A stretch of DNA of 64,000 nt from Flavobacterium sp. MC2016-06 (GCF_009711165.2 NZ_WMID02000002.1:124001-188000), one strand, 5' to 3'; shown: positions 26,522 through 35,683, numbered from the stretch's first letter. Notes: generated by a model not told the origin, from the sequence alone. Made by a program: numbers and translations.

Positions 26522-29023
26522 ATGAAAAGAATAATTTTACTCAGCCTGTTTTTTGTATTCGCACTCGCGAATATTGGTTTCGCGCAAACTAAAGTGAGTG
26601 GAATTGTTTTGGATAAATCTAATCAGCCTGTTCCGTTTGCTAATGTTGTTTTTAAAGGATCAAATACAGGAATAGTTTCTAATGAAGATGGTCGTTTTTA
26701 TCTGGAATCTCCAAATACTTACACTGCTTTATTGGTTTCTTCGGCTGGATTTTCTGATAGAGAAGTTCCTTTAGAAAAAGCAGTAAACTACGATTTTAAG
26801 ATTGTTTTGAGCGAAGCCGAAGCATTAAATGAAGTTGTAATCTATACTGGAAAAACATCTAAAAAAAATAATCCAGCTTTGGATATTTTGAGGAAAATTT
26901 GGGAAAGAAAGCGTAAAAACGGTTTATACCAATTCGATCAATATCAAATGCAGAAGTACGAAAAAGTCGAGTTTGACATGAACACGATAGACAGTGCTAT
27001 GATGAAAAATAAACTCTTTAAAGGGATGGAGTTTATATTTGATCATGTTGATACCTCTGAAGTTACAGGAAAAACATATCTGCCAATTTTTATCAACGAA
27101 TCGGTTTATGATGTTTACGGCGATAACAAGCTTAAAAAGACAAAAGAAAACATTACAGGAAGCAAAACGTCTGGATTTAATGGAAATCAGCAGATTTTAG
27201 CTTTTGTAAAAGATCTTTATTCAGATTATAATATTTACGATAATCACCTTAAATTTTTTGATAAAAGTTTTACAAGCCCGCTTTCAAGAACAGGAATTGA
27301 TGTTTACAATTATGTATTGAAAGACAGTGCTTATATTGATAAAAAATGGTGTTATAATATTGTCTTTTATCCAAGACGTAAAAACGAATTGACTTTTAAA
27401 GGAGATTTTTGGGTAAACGATACCACTTTTGCGATCAAAAAAATAAATATGGGCGTAACCAAAAGCGCTAATATTAACTGGGTAAAAGATATTTATATCG
27501 AGCAGGAATTTGATGTAGAAAACGATTCTGTCTTTCTGTTGACACGTGATTATATGATGTCGGATTTTGCTTTGAATAAAAAAGAAAAATCAAAAGGAGT
27601 TTACGGAAAACGTACAACACTGTTTAGAAATCATCAATTTAATATTCCGAAACCAGAGAAATTTTATAAAGAAGAAGTCAATTTTATAGATAACGCAGTT
27701 TATGATCGACCGAAAGAATTCTGGGAAGAAAATCGTTTTGAAAAACTAAATAAAGACGAAGAAGGCATTTATAAAATGCTTGATACGTTGCAAACCGTCA
27801 AAAGATTTAAACAGCTTTACAGTTTAGTGTCCATTTTAGGAAGTGGTTATGTCGAGTTCAAAAATTTTGATTTTGGACCTATTTTTTCAACTTTTGGATA
27901 TAATGAAGTCGAAGGCCTGCGTTTGCGCGTAGGTGGCCGAACGTATTTTGGACCGAATGATCCTTGGCGTATACAAGCGTATACCGCTTATGGTTTTGAC
28001 GATAATAAATTTAAATATGGAGTTTCTGGAAAGTGGATGGTCGATAAGAAAAATCGAATCATTATTTCTGGAGGAAATAGGCGCGACATCGAGCAGATTG
28101 GTGCCAGTTTAACCACAACAAATGATATTTTAGGACGAAGTTTTGCCTCGTCGGCTTTATTTACAACAGGAAGCAACGGAAAATTAACCAACATTAATTT
28201 GAGCAATGTTTCTTTTGAAATAGAGCCCATAAAAAATTTCGTTTTCCAAACTGGTATTTCGTATAGAACATTAGAATCGGCGTCAAAAACGTTTAGTTTA
28301 GATTATTATACTACTCTGCCAACAACAGCAAATCCTGCAGGAGTTATCGCGAGTGATGTAAAACAGTTTGAAGCTAATATTCAATTTGAGTTTATGCCAA
28401 AACGTAAAACAATTGGTTTTGGTGTAGAGCGTGATCTTGTAGACAGCCCTTTCAGTCATTTCTTTGTTAATTTCAGTTATGGACTTAAAGGTGTAATGAA
28501 CAGTGATTTTGCCTACCAAAAAATACAATTATATTACAAACAGCCTATTATTATTGGTCCTTTAGGAAGATCAAATATTATTCTAGAAACAGGAAAAACC
28601 TTCGGTACAATTCCGTTAGGATTAATGAGCGTAATTCCGGGTAACCAAACGTATTTTACAATTGAAAATACTTTTAGTAACTTAAATTTCTACGAATTTA
28701 TAACCGATCAATATACCACTCTTCAATGGAATCATGATTTTGGCGGGAGATTATTCGCCAGAGTTCCATTTATGAGAAAACTAAATTGGAGAGAATTTAT
28801 AGGTGTAAAAGGCGTGTACGGAACAATATCGGATGCCAATAGAGCGATCAATGCATCGGGACAACCTTATAACGCACCAGAAAATGTATATTGGGAATAC
28901 AATGCCGGAATCGGAAATATCTTCAAAGTATTCCGTATTGATTTCTCTTGGAGAGGAAGTTATTTAAATGACCCTGGAGCTAATAAATTTGCAGTAAAAG
29001 GATCTTTTGGATTCTATTTCTAA
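26522..29023 (+). CDS. DUF5686 outer-membrane protein with carboxypeptidase-like regulatory domain
   Basis: Secreted outer-membrane protein of unknown function common in Bacteroidetes. Of 833 residues, 1-21 are a signal peptide (cut after NIGFAQ), about 22-100 a CarboxypepD_reg-like beta-sandwich (VSGIVLDKSNQPVPFANVVF), then the long DUF5686 region ending in a probable beta-barrel with terminal aromatic residues GSFGFYF. No TonB plug domain is seen, so it is not a standard TonB receptor. It follows pdhB after a terminator and is probably monocistronic. Confidence 0.85.
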   Translation: MKRIILLSLFFVFALANIGFAQTKVSGIVLDKSNQPVPFANVVFKGSNTGIVSNEDGRFYLESPNTYTALLVSSAGFSDREVPLEKAVNYDFKIVLSEAEALNEVVIYTGKTSKKNNPALDILRKIWERKRKNGLYQFDQYQMQKYEKVEFDMNTIDSAMMKNKLFKGMEFIFDHVDTSEVTGKTYLPIFINESVYDVYGDNKLKKTKENITGSKTSGFNGNQQILAFVKDLYSDYNIYDNHLKFFDKSFTSPLSRTGIDVYNYVLKDSAYIDKKWCYNIVFYPRRKNELTFKGDFWVNDTTFAIKKINMGVTKSANINWVKDIYIEQEFDVENDSVFLLTRDYMMSDFALNKKEKSKGVYGKRTTLFRNHQFNIPKPEKFYKEEVNFIDNAVYDRPKEFWEENRFEKLNKDEEGIYKMLDTLQTVKRFKQLYSLVSILGSGYVEFKNFDFGPIFSTFGYNEVEGLRLRVGGRTYFGPNDPWRIQAYTAYGFDDNKFKYGVSGKWMVDKKNRIIISGGNRRDIEQIGASLTTTNDILGRSFASSALFTTGSNGKLTNINLSNVSFEIEPIKNFVFQTGISYRTLESASKTFSLDYYTTLPTTANPAGVIASDVKQFEANIQFEFMPKRKTIGFGVERDLVDSPFSHFFVNFSYGLKGVMNSDFAYQKIQLYYKQPIIIGPLGRSNIILETGKTFGTIPLGLMSVIPGNQTYFTIENTFSNLNFYEFITDQYTTLQWNHDFGGRLFARVPFMRKLNWREFIGVKGVYGTISDANRAINASGQPYNAPENVYWEYNAGIGNIFKVFRIDFSWRGSYLNDPGANKFAVKGSFGFYF

Positions 29024-29039
29024 TATTTTAGATTAAAAA

Positions 29040-29110
29040 TAATCTCGCAAAGACGCAGAGACGCAAAGAAATTAAAACTTAGCGACTTGGTGTCTTTGCG
29101 AGATTTTTTA
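29040..29110. repeat. Palindromic GCAAAGACGC repeat, also a terminator
   Basis: Arms TAATCTCGCAAAGAC and GTCTTTGCGAGATT around a CGCAGAGACGC-rich loop, with a T-run. Related to the larger element at 43296-43368. Confidence 0.8.
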
Positions 29111-29141
29111 TTTAATTTTGAAATGGACCTAAAACCAGATC

Positions 29142-29741
29142 ATGCAAGAAGCCATCGATTTTCTTTCATCCAAAAATCCAATATTTCAAGCAATTATTGA
29201 AAAATACGGATTACCGCCCATTCCAAAACGTCCGCAAGGTTTTGAAACTTTGGTGTTATTAATACTTGAACAGCAGGTTTCTATAGATTCGGCGAAAGCC
29301 ACATTCTTAAAAATAAAAGCATACACAACTTGTGATCCAGAAACAATGGCTGTTTTGCCAGACGAAGAATTTAGGAATCTTGGAGTAAGTCGTCAAAAAA
29401 CAAAATACATCAAAATTTTAGCAGAAGCAGTACTAAACAAAGAACTAGATATAGAAAGTTTAGCTTCAAAATCGGCACAGCAAGTTCGCGAAGAACTTAT
29501 AAAGCTAAAAGGAATTGGCAATTGGACCATTGATATCTATTTAATGTTTTGTCTTCAAGAACCCGATTTAATTCCGCTTGGCGATATTGCAGTTATAAAT
29601 ACAATCAAAGAATTACTCAATATTCATGACAAACAAGAAATGGAAATCCATGCTCAGCAATGGAGTCCATATCGATCTTATGCCACATATTTGCTTTGGC
29701 ATTATTACTTAAATAAGCGAAATCGAAAAATTAGTTATTAA
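29142..29741 (+). CDS. AlkA-like DNA-3-methyladenine glycosylase
   Basis: Helix-hairpin-helix base-excision glycosylase removing alkylated purines. The 199 residues contain VLLILEQQVSIDSAKATFLK, the HhH motif LIKLKGIGNWTIDIYLM, and the catalytic Asp in LIPLGDIAV. It lacks the N-terminal AlkA domain, so it matches the short glycosylase-2 type. TAATTTTG at 29112-29119 is a candidate -7 element. Confidence 0.9.
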   Translation: MQEAIDFLSSKNPIFQAIIEKYGLPPIPKRPQGFETLVLLILEQQVSIDSAKATFLKIKAYTTCDPETMAVLPDEEFRNLGVSRQKTKYIKILAEAVLNKELDIESLASKSAQQVREELIKLKGIGNWTIDIYLMFCLQEPDLIPLGDIAVINTIKELLNIHDKQEMEIHAQQWSPYRSYATYLLWHYYLNKRNRKISY

Positions 29742-29787
29742 ATGCTTGTTTTTTAAAAGGTAATGTAGATAATTTAACCTGTTTTTT

Positions 29788-29818
29788 ATTGTAAAAATAG
29801 ATTCTTTGGTTACTTTTG
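29788..29818 (+). promoter_or_regulatory. Candidate ppa promoter
   Basis: TTG at 29789-29791, a 19-base spacer and TACTTTTG at 29811-29818 fit the Bacteroidetes -33/-7 consensus. Transcription would begin near 29825, which excludes the in-frame start at 29806 and supports the ATG at 29851. Confidence 0.75.
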
Positions 29819-29850
29819 CAACCGAAATTATAGATATAATAAAAAAGAAA

Positions 29851-30381
29851 ATGACCGCAGACAAACTAACAACTTTCGATGTATTAATCGAAATACCAAG
29901 AGGAAGCAGAAATAAATATGAGTACGATTTTGAAATCAAAAGAATGCGTTTCGACAGAATGTTATTCTCTTCAATGATGTACCCTGCAGATTACGGATTT
30001 ATTCCAGAAACTTTAGCTCTTGACGGTGATCCTCTTGATGTATTGGTTTTAGTAAACGAACCAACTTTTCCTGGATGTGTTATGGAAGTAAAACCAATTG
30101 GAGTTTTCCACATGGCAGATGATAAAGGACCAGATGAGAAAATTATTTGTGTACCAGTTTCAGATCCAATCTGGAATTCTTTAAATGATTTATCAGATAT
30201 GAACCCACACTTAGTAAAAGAAATCGAACACTTTTTCCAAGTTTACAAAGACCTTGAAAACAAAAAAGTTGATGTAGAAGGTTGGGGAGATGTAAACGAA
30301 GCATTTGCTATTATTGCTGAGTGCACAAAACGTTTTAACGATATCGAGAACAAACCAGAAGGATTATTTAGTATTAAATAA
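29851..30381 (+). CDS. ppa: Soluble inorganic pyrophosphatase
   Basis: Family I enzyme hydrolysing pyrophosphate released by biosynthesis. The 176 residues carry EIPRGSRNKYEYD, YPADYGFIPETLALDGDPLDVLVLV with the metal-binding DxDxxD core, and DDKGPDEKII. The start at MTADKL was chosen because the in-frame upstream codon lies in the promoter. A terminator separates it from the membrane pyrophosphatase gene, so both pyrophosphate-consuming enzymes are neighbours but separately transcribed. Confidence 0.96.
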   Translation: MTADKLTTFDVLIEIPRGSRNKYEYDFEIKRMRFDRMLFSSMMYPADYGFIPETLALDGDPLDVLVLVNEPTFPGCVMEVKPIGVFHMADDKGPDEKIICVPVSDPIWNSLNDLSDMNPHLVKEIEHFFQVYKDLENKKVDVEGWGDVNEAFAIIAECTKRFNDIENKPEGLFSIK

Positions 30382-30403
30382 TTTTTACCCGCATATTTTA
30401 TAA

Positions 30404-30439
30404 AAAAAGCAATACTTCGTCAGGAGTATTGCTTTTTTG
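30404..30439 (+). terminator. Terminator after ppa
   Basis: Stem AAAAAGCAATACT against AGTATTGCTTTTTT with loop TCGTCAGG. Confidence 0.88.
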
Positions 30440-30492
30440 TTTAAATTCGTTTTGTTAGTTTGTTGACTATTAACCAAAACCATTACTATATT

Positions 30493-33045
30493 ATGAATGC
30501 ATTTATGATTTACTTGCCAATTGTTATGGCAATTTTAGGATTACTTTTCATGGGAATAAAAAGGACTTGGGTTTTAAAACAAGATGCTGGCGACGGCAAA
30601 ATGAAAGAGATTTCAGATTACATATATGAAGGAGCACTTGCCTTTTTAAAAGCCGAATATAAATTATTGACAATCTTTGTAATCATTGCAAGTATTGCAT
30701 TAGCTGGAATCACTTTTATTCCGGGAGTTAAAACACATTTATTAATAGTAGTTGCCTTTATCTTCGGAGCATTGTTCTCGGCCTATGCAGGTAATATAGG
30801 TATGAAAATAGCAACCAAAACAAACGTTAGAACCACTCAGGCTGCGCGTACGAGTTTACCGCAGGCTTTAAAAGTTTCGTTTAGCGGTGGAACTGTAATG
30901 GGACTAGGCGTTGCAGGTTTAGCCGTTTTAGGATTAACAACTTTTTTTATAATCTTCTTTAATCTGCTGTCTGGCGGTGTCTGGAAAGATACAGAAACAA
31001 TGACTGTAGTTTTAGAAACCTTAGCAGGATTTTCATTAGGTGCAGAATCAATTGCTTTGTTTGCTAGAGTTGGTGGCGGAATTTATACAAAAGCGGCCGA
31101 TGTTGGAGCCGATTTGGTAGGTAAAGTTGAAGCAGGAATTCCAGAAGACGATCCTCGTAATCCAGCAACAATTGCAGATAATGTGGGTGATAATGTAGGT
31201 GACGTTGCGGGCATGGGAGCCGATTTATTTGGTTCGTATGTAGCGACAGTTTTAGCTGCAATGGTATTAGGGAATTACGTAATAAAAGATATGGGAGGTA
31301 GCATACAAGATGCTTTTGGAGGAATTGGACCAATTTTACTGCCAATGTCAATTGCCGGTTTCGGAATTTTATTTTCGATTATAGGAACTACGCTCGTAAA
31401 AATAACAGATGATAATGCCAAAGAAGCACAAGTGCAAAAAGCATTAAATATAGGAAACTGGGTTTCTATTGCTTTAACAGCAGTAGCTTGTTTCTTTTTG
31501 GTAAAACACATGCTGCCAGAAACAATGCAGATGAGCTTTTTTGGAGAAGGTTCTAAAGATATTTCTTCAATGCGTGTTTTTTACGCGACTTTAGTAGGTT
31601 TAGTAGTAGGTGGAGCAATTTCATCGGTTACAGAATATTATACAGGATTAGGAACAAAACCAGTAATGGCAATCGTTCAGAAATCATCAACAGGAGCAGG
31701 AACAAACGTAATTGCAGGTTTAGCAACTGGAATGATTTCTACTTTTCCAACCGTAATTTTGTTTGCCGCTGCGATCTGGGTTTCATACGCTTTAGCAGGA
31801 TTTTATGGAGTAGCTTTGGCTGCTTCTGCAATGATGGCAACAACAGCAATGCAGTTAGCGATTGATGCTTTCGGGCCAATTTCAGACAACGCTGGCGGAA
31901 TTGCAGAAATGAGCGAATTACCAAAAGAAGTTCGCACAAGAACTGATATTTTAGATTCAGTAGGAAATACAACTGCAGCAACCGGAAAAGGTTTTGCAAT
32001 TGCTTCTGCTGCTTTAACTTCACTTGCATTATTTGCGGCGTATGTAACCTTTACAGGAATTGACGGAATCAATATCTTTAAAGCGCCAGTTTTAGCTATG
32101 TTATTTGTGGGTGGAATGATTCCCGTAGTTTTCTCGGCTTTAGCCATGAATTCTGTTGGAAAAGCAGCAATGGATATGGTGTACGAAGTACGTCGTCAGT
32201 TTAAAGAAATTCCAGGAATTATGGAAGGAACTGGAAAGCCAGAATACGGAAAATGTGTTGAAATCTCTACGAAAGCCGCTTTACGCGAAATGATGCTTCC
32301 AGGAATTCTAACTATTGGTTTTCCGATAGCAATTGTGCTATTAGGAAAGTTAGTTTACTCAGATAATAATCAGTTAATTGCCGAAATGCTTGGAGGATAT
32401 ATGGCAGGAGTTACCGTTTCTGGTGTACTTTGGGCAGTTTTTCAAAACAACGCCGGAGGAGCTTGGGACAACGCTAAAAAATCTTTTGAAGCTGGAGTTA
32501 TGATCAATGGCGAAATGACTTATAAAGGTTCAGATGCACACAAAGCAGCTGTAACGGGAGATACAGTTGGAGATCCGTTTAAAGATACTTCTGGGCCGTC
32601 TATGAATATCTTAATCAAATTGACATGTTTGATTGGTTTGGTAATTGCTCCAATTTTAGGCGAAGGACATTCAACCGAAACAGTAGGAATGGCTTCTTGC
32701 TGCAGTAAAACAGAAATGCATTCTGGACATTCTAAATGCGGTATGGAAGAAATGGCAGGAATGACCAAAGAAGAATGTGCAAAAATGTGCAAAGAAAAAG
32801 TCTGTACACCAGAAGAAACGGCAAAATGTATGGCGAATTATGATGCAAACGGAAAATTTAAATATCAAAAAACAGATTGTTTCGACACAACTAAATACGA
32901 TAAAAAACGTGTTGAAGTTAGTGTGTCTACTGTAAACGGAGTAACAACTGGAACTGTAACGAAAACTGAAAATGGAAAAACAACTACAGAAGTTTTTGAA
33001 GGAACAGAAGAAGAAGTAAAAGCAAAAATCGAAGCTGCGAAATAA
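30493..33045 (+). CDS. hppA: Membrane-bound ion-pumping pyrophosphatase with Cys/Met/His-rich tail
   Basis: Couples pyrophosphate hydrolysis to H+ or Na+ export. With the start at MNAFMIYLPIV the protein has 850 residues. Core motifs are intact: DVGADLVGKVEAGIPEDD, NPATIADNVGDNVGD, and GDPFKDTSGPSMNILIK. The GNTTAATGKG motif has Ala where potassium-independent enzymes have Lys, so a potassium-dependent type is likely; H+ versus Na+ cannot be decided. Unusual: after the normal end (LIGLVIAPILG) about 127 more residues follow (from residue 724), with eight Cys (SCCSK, KMCKEKVC, TDCF), clustered Met and His (MHSGHSKCGMEEMAGM), then a soluble-looking EVSVSTVNGVTTG domain. A metal-binding or redox role for the tail is inference. 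Confidence 0.95.
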   Translation: MNAFMIYLPIVMAILGLLFMGIKRTWVLKQDAGDGKMKEISDYIYEGALAFLKAEYKLLTIFVIIASIALAGITFIPGVKTHLLIVVAFIFGALFSAYAGNIGMKIATKTNVRTTQAARTSLPQALKVSFSGGTVMGLGVAGLAVLGLTTFFIIFFNLLSGGVWKDTETMTVVLETLAGFSLGAESIALFARVGGGIYTKAADVGADLVGKVEAGIPEDDPRNPATIADNVGDNVGDVAGMGADLFGSYVATVLAAMVLGNYVIKDMGGSIQDAFGGIGPILLPMSIAGFGILFSIIGTTLVKITDDNAKEAQVQKALNIGNWVSIALTAVACFFLVKHMLPETMQMSFFGEGSKDISSMRVFYATLVGLVVGGAISSVTEYYTGLGTKPVMAIVQKSSTGAGTNVIAGLATGMISTFPTVILFAAAIWVSYALAGFYGVALAASAMMATTAMQLAIDAFGPISDNAGGIAEMSELPKEVRTRTDILDSVGNTTAATGKGFAIASAALTSLALFAAYVTFTGIDGINIFKAPVLAMLFVGGMIPVVFSALAMNSVGKAAMDMVYEVRRQFKEIPGIMEGTGKPEYGKCVEISTKAALREMMLPGILTIGFPIAIVLLGKLVYSDNNQLIAEMLGGYMAGVTVSGVLWAVFQNNAGGAWDNAKKSFEAGVMINGEMTYKGSDAHKAAVTGDTVGDPFKDTSGPSMNILIKLTCLIGLVIAPILGEGHSTETVGMASCCSKTEMHSGHSKCGMEEMAGMTKEECAKMCKEKVCTPEETAKCMANYDANGKFKYQKTDCFDTTKYDKKRVEVSVSTVNGVTTGTVTKTENGKTTTEVFEGTEEEVKAKIEAAK

Positions 33046-33060
33046 ATTCTCATATCCTAT

Positions 33061-33156
33061 CCTAACAGGTTTTTAAAACCTGTTAGGTATTAGTGATAAG
33101 TAGTATTAGAAAATTAAAAAGATAGTATACCTAACAGGTTTTAAAAACCTGTTAGG
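33061..33156. repeat. Pair of CCTAACAGG palindromes
   Basis: Two 27-base hairpins, at 33061-33087 and 33130-33156; each has arms CCTAACAGG and CCTGTTAGG around TTTTTAAAA or TTTTAAAAA. The two units are reverse complements of each other, forming a larger inverted repeat about a 42-base centre. Confidence 0.85.
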
Positions 33157-33210
33157 AAAATTAAAACAGAAATGAACAAAAAATGCCTCAAAAAATTTTA
33201 GAGGCATTTT

Positions 33211-33579
33211 TTATTGATTTAAAGCATATTCTTTGATTAAAGTTGAAGCAGGAATATGAAGGACTTCCGTTAAAACTCTAATTTGTTTTATCGTTAAAGC
33301 TCTTTTACGTTTAAAGATTTCCGAAACTCTAGAACGGCTGTTAAGAATGACTCCTAAATCTGCATCCGTAAGGCCGTTTTGTTCCATCATAAACTTAATT
33401 GCTTCTATAGGATCAGGTTCTGGAATTTGATAATGTATTTGCTCATATTTTTCTATAAGCGTAACCAAAATATCTAATTCATCACCTTCCTCCGTATTAG
33501 GTTTAGCATCAAAAAGAATGTTTACTCTTTCAAGTGCTAAATCATAATCTTTTTCTGTTTTTATAGGTCTTATGTCCAT
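33211..33579 (-). CDS. higA: HigA-type antitoxin
   Basis: Antitoxin of a HigBA type II pair. The 122 residues begin with a dimerisation region (residues 1-60) and end with an XRE helix-turn-helix at about 62-112 (MMEQNGLTDADLGVILNSRSRVSEIF, KRKRALTIKQIRVLTEVLHIP). As in other HigBA systems the toxin gene comes first; the gap is three bases, implying coupled expression. Confidence 0.87.
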   Translation of the reverse strand: MDIRPIKTEKDYDLALERVNILFDAKPNTEEGDELDILVTLIEKYEQIHYQIPEPDPIEAIKFMMEQNGLTDADLGVILNSRSRVSEIFKRKRALTIKQIRVLTEVLHIPASTLIKEYALNQ

Positions 33580-33582
33580 AAA

Positions 33583-33879
33583 CTATAAGTTTTTAATGTC
33601 CTTTAGATTATCATATTCTTCATGAGTTCCAACAAATAAAATGTAGACAATTTTTGTGTCGTAATTAATCTTTACAATTAAGCGATAGTGGTTTCCACAA
33701 ATGTTAAAGACAACTTTGTTATTACCGACAAAATCTGCAGAGCCAAAAATAGATTTTATGGTATTTGAATTTTCGAAATCATTTTTATCGAAAACCTGAT
33801 ACCAAGATAATAATTGCTGTTTGGCATTTGGAAATCGCTCCCAAAAGTTTTGTAAAGTTCTTTTTGCGATTATTCTCAT
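33583..33879 (-). CDS. higB: HigB-family toxin (mRNA interferase)
   Basis: RelE/HigB-superfamily endoribonuclease toxin. With the ATG at MRIIAKRTLQNF the product is 98 residues; the 11-codon longer frame starts inside the promoter. Family features: FWERFPNAKQQLLSWYQ, NNKVVFNICGNHYRLIVKINYD and the end VYILFVGTHEEYDNL, where the His and Tyr are candidate catalytic residues. A TATATTTG -7 element lies about 12 bases upstream of the start, so the leader is very short. Confidence 0.87.
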   Translation of the reverse strand: MRIIAKRTLQNFWERFPNAKQQLLSWYQVFDKNDFENSNTIKSIFGSADFVGNNKVVFNICGNHYRLIVKINYDTKIVYILFVGTHEEYDNLKDIKNL

Positions 33880-33890
33880 AATTAATGTGG

Positions 33891-33920
33891 CAAATATAGT
33901 GTTTTTTCCCAAATAGGGAA
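33891..33920 (-). promoter_or_regulatory. higBA promoter and candidate HigA operator
   Basis: On the minus strand TATATTTG (33891-33898) is the -7 box. Just upstream is an inverted repeat, TTCCC-5 bases-GGGAA (33906-33920), in the position expected for an autoregulatory operator between the -33 and -7 regions. Confidence 0.6.
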
Positions 33921-33965
33921 TTATTTAATTTACTGTAAAAGTAAGTAATAGGCTACGAAATAAAA

Positions 33966-33997
33966 AATCCTCATTGTAAAAACTTACAATGAGGATT
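33966..33997. terminator. Terminator downstream of the deoxynucleoside kinase gene
   Basis: Perfect 14-bp stem AATCCTCATTGTAA against TTACAATGAGGATT, loop AAAC, with a leftward A-run. Confidence 0.88.
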
Positions 33998-34018
33998 AAA
34001 ATTATATAAAAGTTGTTT

Positions 34019-34633
34019 CTAAAACAATCCGTTTAATTCAGCATCAATACGGTTAATAATATTCCCTAAATCTTCTGGATTGTCAACAAAGTTGATATTA
34101 TCAACATCAATAATCAATAATTTTCCTTTCGTATAAGTCTGGATCCAAGCTTCGTATCTTTCGTTTAAACGGCTTAGATAATCAATAGAAATAGAATTTT
34201 CGTACTCACGTCCGCGTTTATGAATTTGTCCAACCAAATTAGGAATAGAGCTTCTCAAATAAATCAATAAATCTGGAGCTTCCACCAAAGATTCCATCAA
34301 TTCAAAAAGAGAAGTATAATTTTCGAAATCACGGCTTGTCATCAAACCCATAGAATATAAGTTTGGAGCAAAAATATAAGCATCTTCGTAAATCGTTCTG
34401 TCCTGAATAATTTTTTTACCGCTTTCGCGAATTTGCTGCACTTGACGGAATCTGCTGTTTAAGAAATAAATCTGCAGATTAAAAGACCAGCGTTCCATTT
34501 GGTGGTAAAAATCATCTAAATACGGATTATCAACCACATCTTCATAATGAGGTTCCCATTTAAAATGTTTGGCTAATAATTTAGTTAAAGTTGTTTTTCC
34601 TGCGCCTATATTTCCTGCTATTGCTATGTGCAT
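34019..34633 (-). CDS. Deoxynucleoside kinase
   Basis: Phosphorylates deoxynucleosides (salvage of dA, dC or dG). The 204-residue protein has the P-loop IAGNIGAGKTTLTKLLA, the substrate-side ERS-like motif as DRTIYEDAYIFA near residue 79, and LIYLRSSIPNLVGQIHKRGREYE, the LID arginine region. Closest to the dAK/dGK-dCK family of Gram-positive and Bacteroidetes bacteria; specificity is not assigned. Its ATG overlaps the stop of the upstream gene by one base. Confidence 0.92.
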   Translation of the reverse strand: MHIAIAGNIGAGKTTLTKLLAKHFKWEPHYEDVVDNPYLDDFYHQMERWSFNLQIYFLNSRFRQVQQIRESGKKIIQDRTIYEDAYIFAPNLYSMGLMTSRDFENYTSLFELMESLVEAPDLLIYLRSSIPNLVGQIHKRGREYENSISIDYLSRLNERYEAWIQTYTKGKLLIIDVDNINFVDNPEDLGNIINRIDAELNGLF

Positions 34634-35448
34634 TACGGTGTTACGATTTTATAATTTAAAATTTCTTTAGTTGTAAAAATAGATAAAATTTGGTCTTTGT
34701 AACAGAATTTGTCAAACGTTTTTTCTAAAATTTCAATTCTAGAAACCACATTGCCGTTTGTGTGGCTAATATCTGTAAAATACAGTAGATTAGCCTTGCT
34801 GAAAATATATTGATGCGCATTAATTATTTCAATTTTATCAAAATCTGCAGTCTGACCTAAGGCAGTAGTTTTCCCGAAAATATCGCAGGAAAACCAATTG
34901 TTCTTTTTATCGATCCAATAAAAAGTATTAAAATCAGTCTGATAATATTTTATAGCGTCTGTTAGCGGCGTAGAAACAGTTTTGTATTCATTGTTTAAAT
35001 AATCATAAAGACCAATTTGCTGGTTTAATGCATTATAAATCCAAAGCTGATTCTGTGTAGACATACCAATAAACGTAACTACAATTGGGATATTGCTTTG
35101 AGAGAAATTAATCTCAGTCATTTTATTGAGTTGATTGTCTAATAAAACAACAGTGTTAAAATCTTCATAAAACAAAACAATTTTAAGAGGATTTTGTAAA
35201 TCGACTTTTGTAATACGTCCTAATGAAACACTTTTATATTCAAAGATTTCGCTTCCTTTCGTTTTACTAAAAACATTATTTTTTATCTGATACGAATACC
35301 CAAAAGAATCATAGCCCAAAAACTCATCAACATCAATCGTATAATGAGAAACAGAAACAGCGTTTATTTTTTGGTTTTGCGAAAAAGTATCGACGAATGG
35401 GCACAAGATAAAAAATAGAAATAAAAATTTGCGCGCCGTTTTTCTCAT
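34633..35448 (-). CDS. Secreted hypothetical protein, probable beta-propeller-like
   Basis: I do not recognise this family by name. The 271 residues start with a signal peptide (FLFLFFILCPFVDTFSQ, cleavage after about residue 24). The rest consists of repeating strands such as KIVLFYEDFNTVVLLDNQLNKM, LWIYNALNQQIGLYDY and FYWIDKKNNWFSCDIFG, spaced about 40 residues apart, which suggests blades of a propeller. It overlaps the kinase gene by one base, so it is translationally coupled to it, an odd partner for a periplasmic protein. Confidence 0.72.
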   Translation of the reverse strand: MRKTARKFLFLFFILCPFVDTFSQNQKINAVSVSHYTIDVDEFLGYDSFGYSYQIKNNVFSKTKGSEIFEYKSVSLGRITKVDLQNPLKIVLFYEDFNTVVLLDNQLNKMTEINFSQSNIPIVVTFIGMSTQNQLWIYNALNQQIGLYDYLNNEYKTVSTPLTDAIKYYQTDFNTFYWIDKKNNWFSCDIFGKTTALGQTADFDKIEIINAHQYIFSKANLLYFTDISHTNGNVVSRIEILEKTFDKFCYKDQILSIFTTKEILNYKIVTP

Positions 35449-35683
35449 GATAATGGGGTTTCTAAAGAGCCAAATTACGAAAAAACTAAATTAGAACTCA
35501 CGTAAGGCGATAAGTTTAGAAGAATTTTAGCGTTAAACCTTTTATTGTTTTGATTATCTACTTAAACAGCGGCTTTGTCGATGTGTTATAAGTATTAATA
35601 TATTTAAGTTTCAGTATTTTAAAATTAATAATACATTTGAATGTAAGTTTATTCAATTTACTAAACTATCAAAAAAGACCACA

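Noticed and set aside
29806..29850. Longer start for ppa
   Set aside because: The codons overlap the TACTTTTG promoter element, so they would not be transcribed.
31064..32868. Several minus-strand frames opposite hppA
   Set aside because: Antisense shadows of a strongly conserved gene, Leu/Gln-rich and without motifs.
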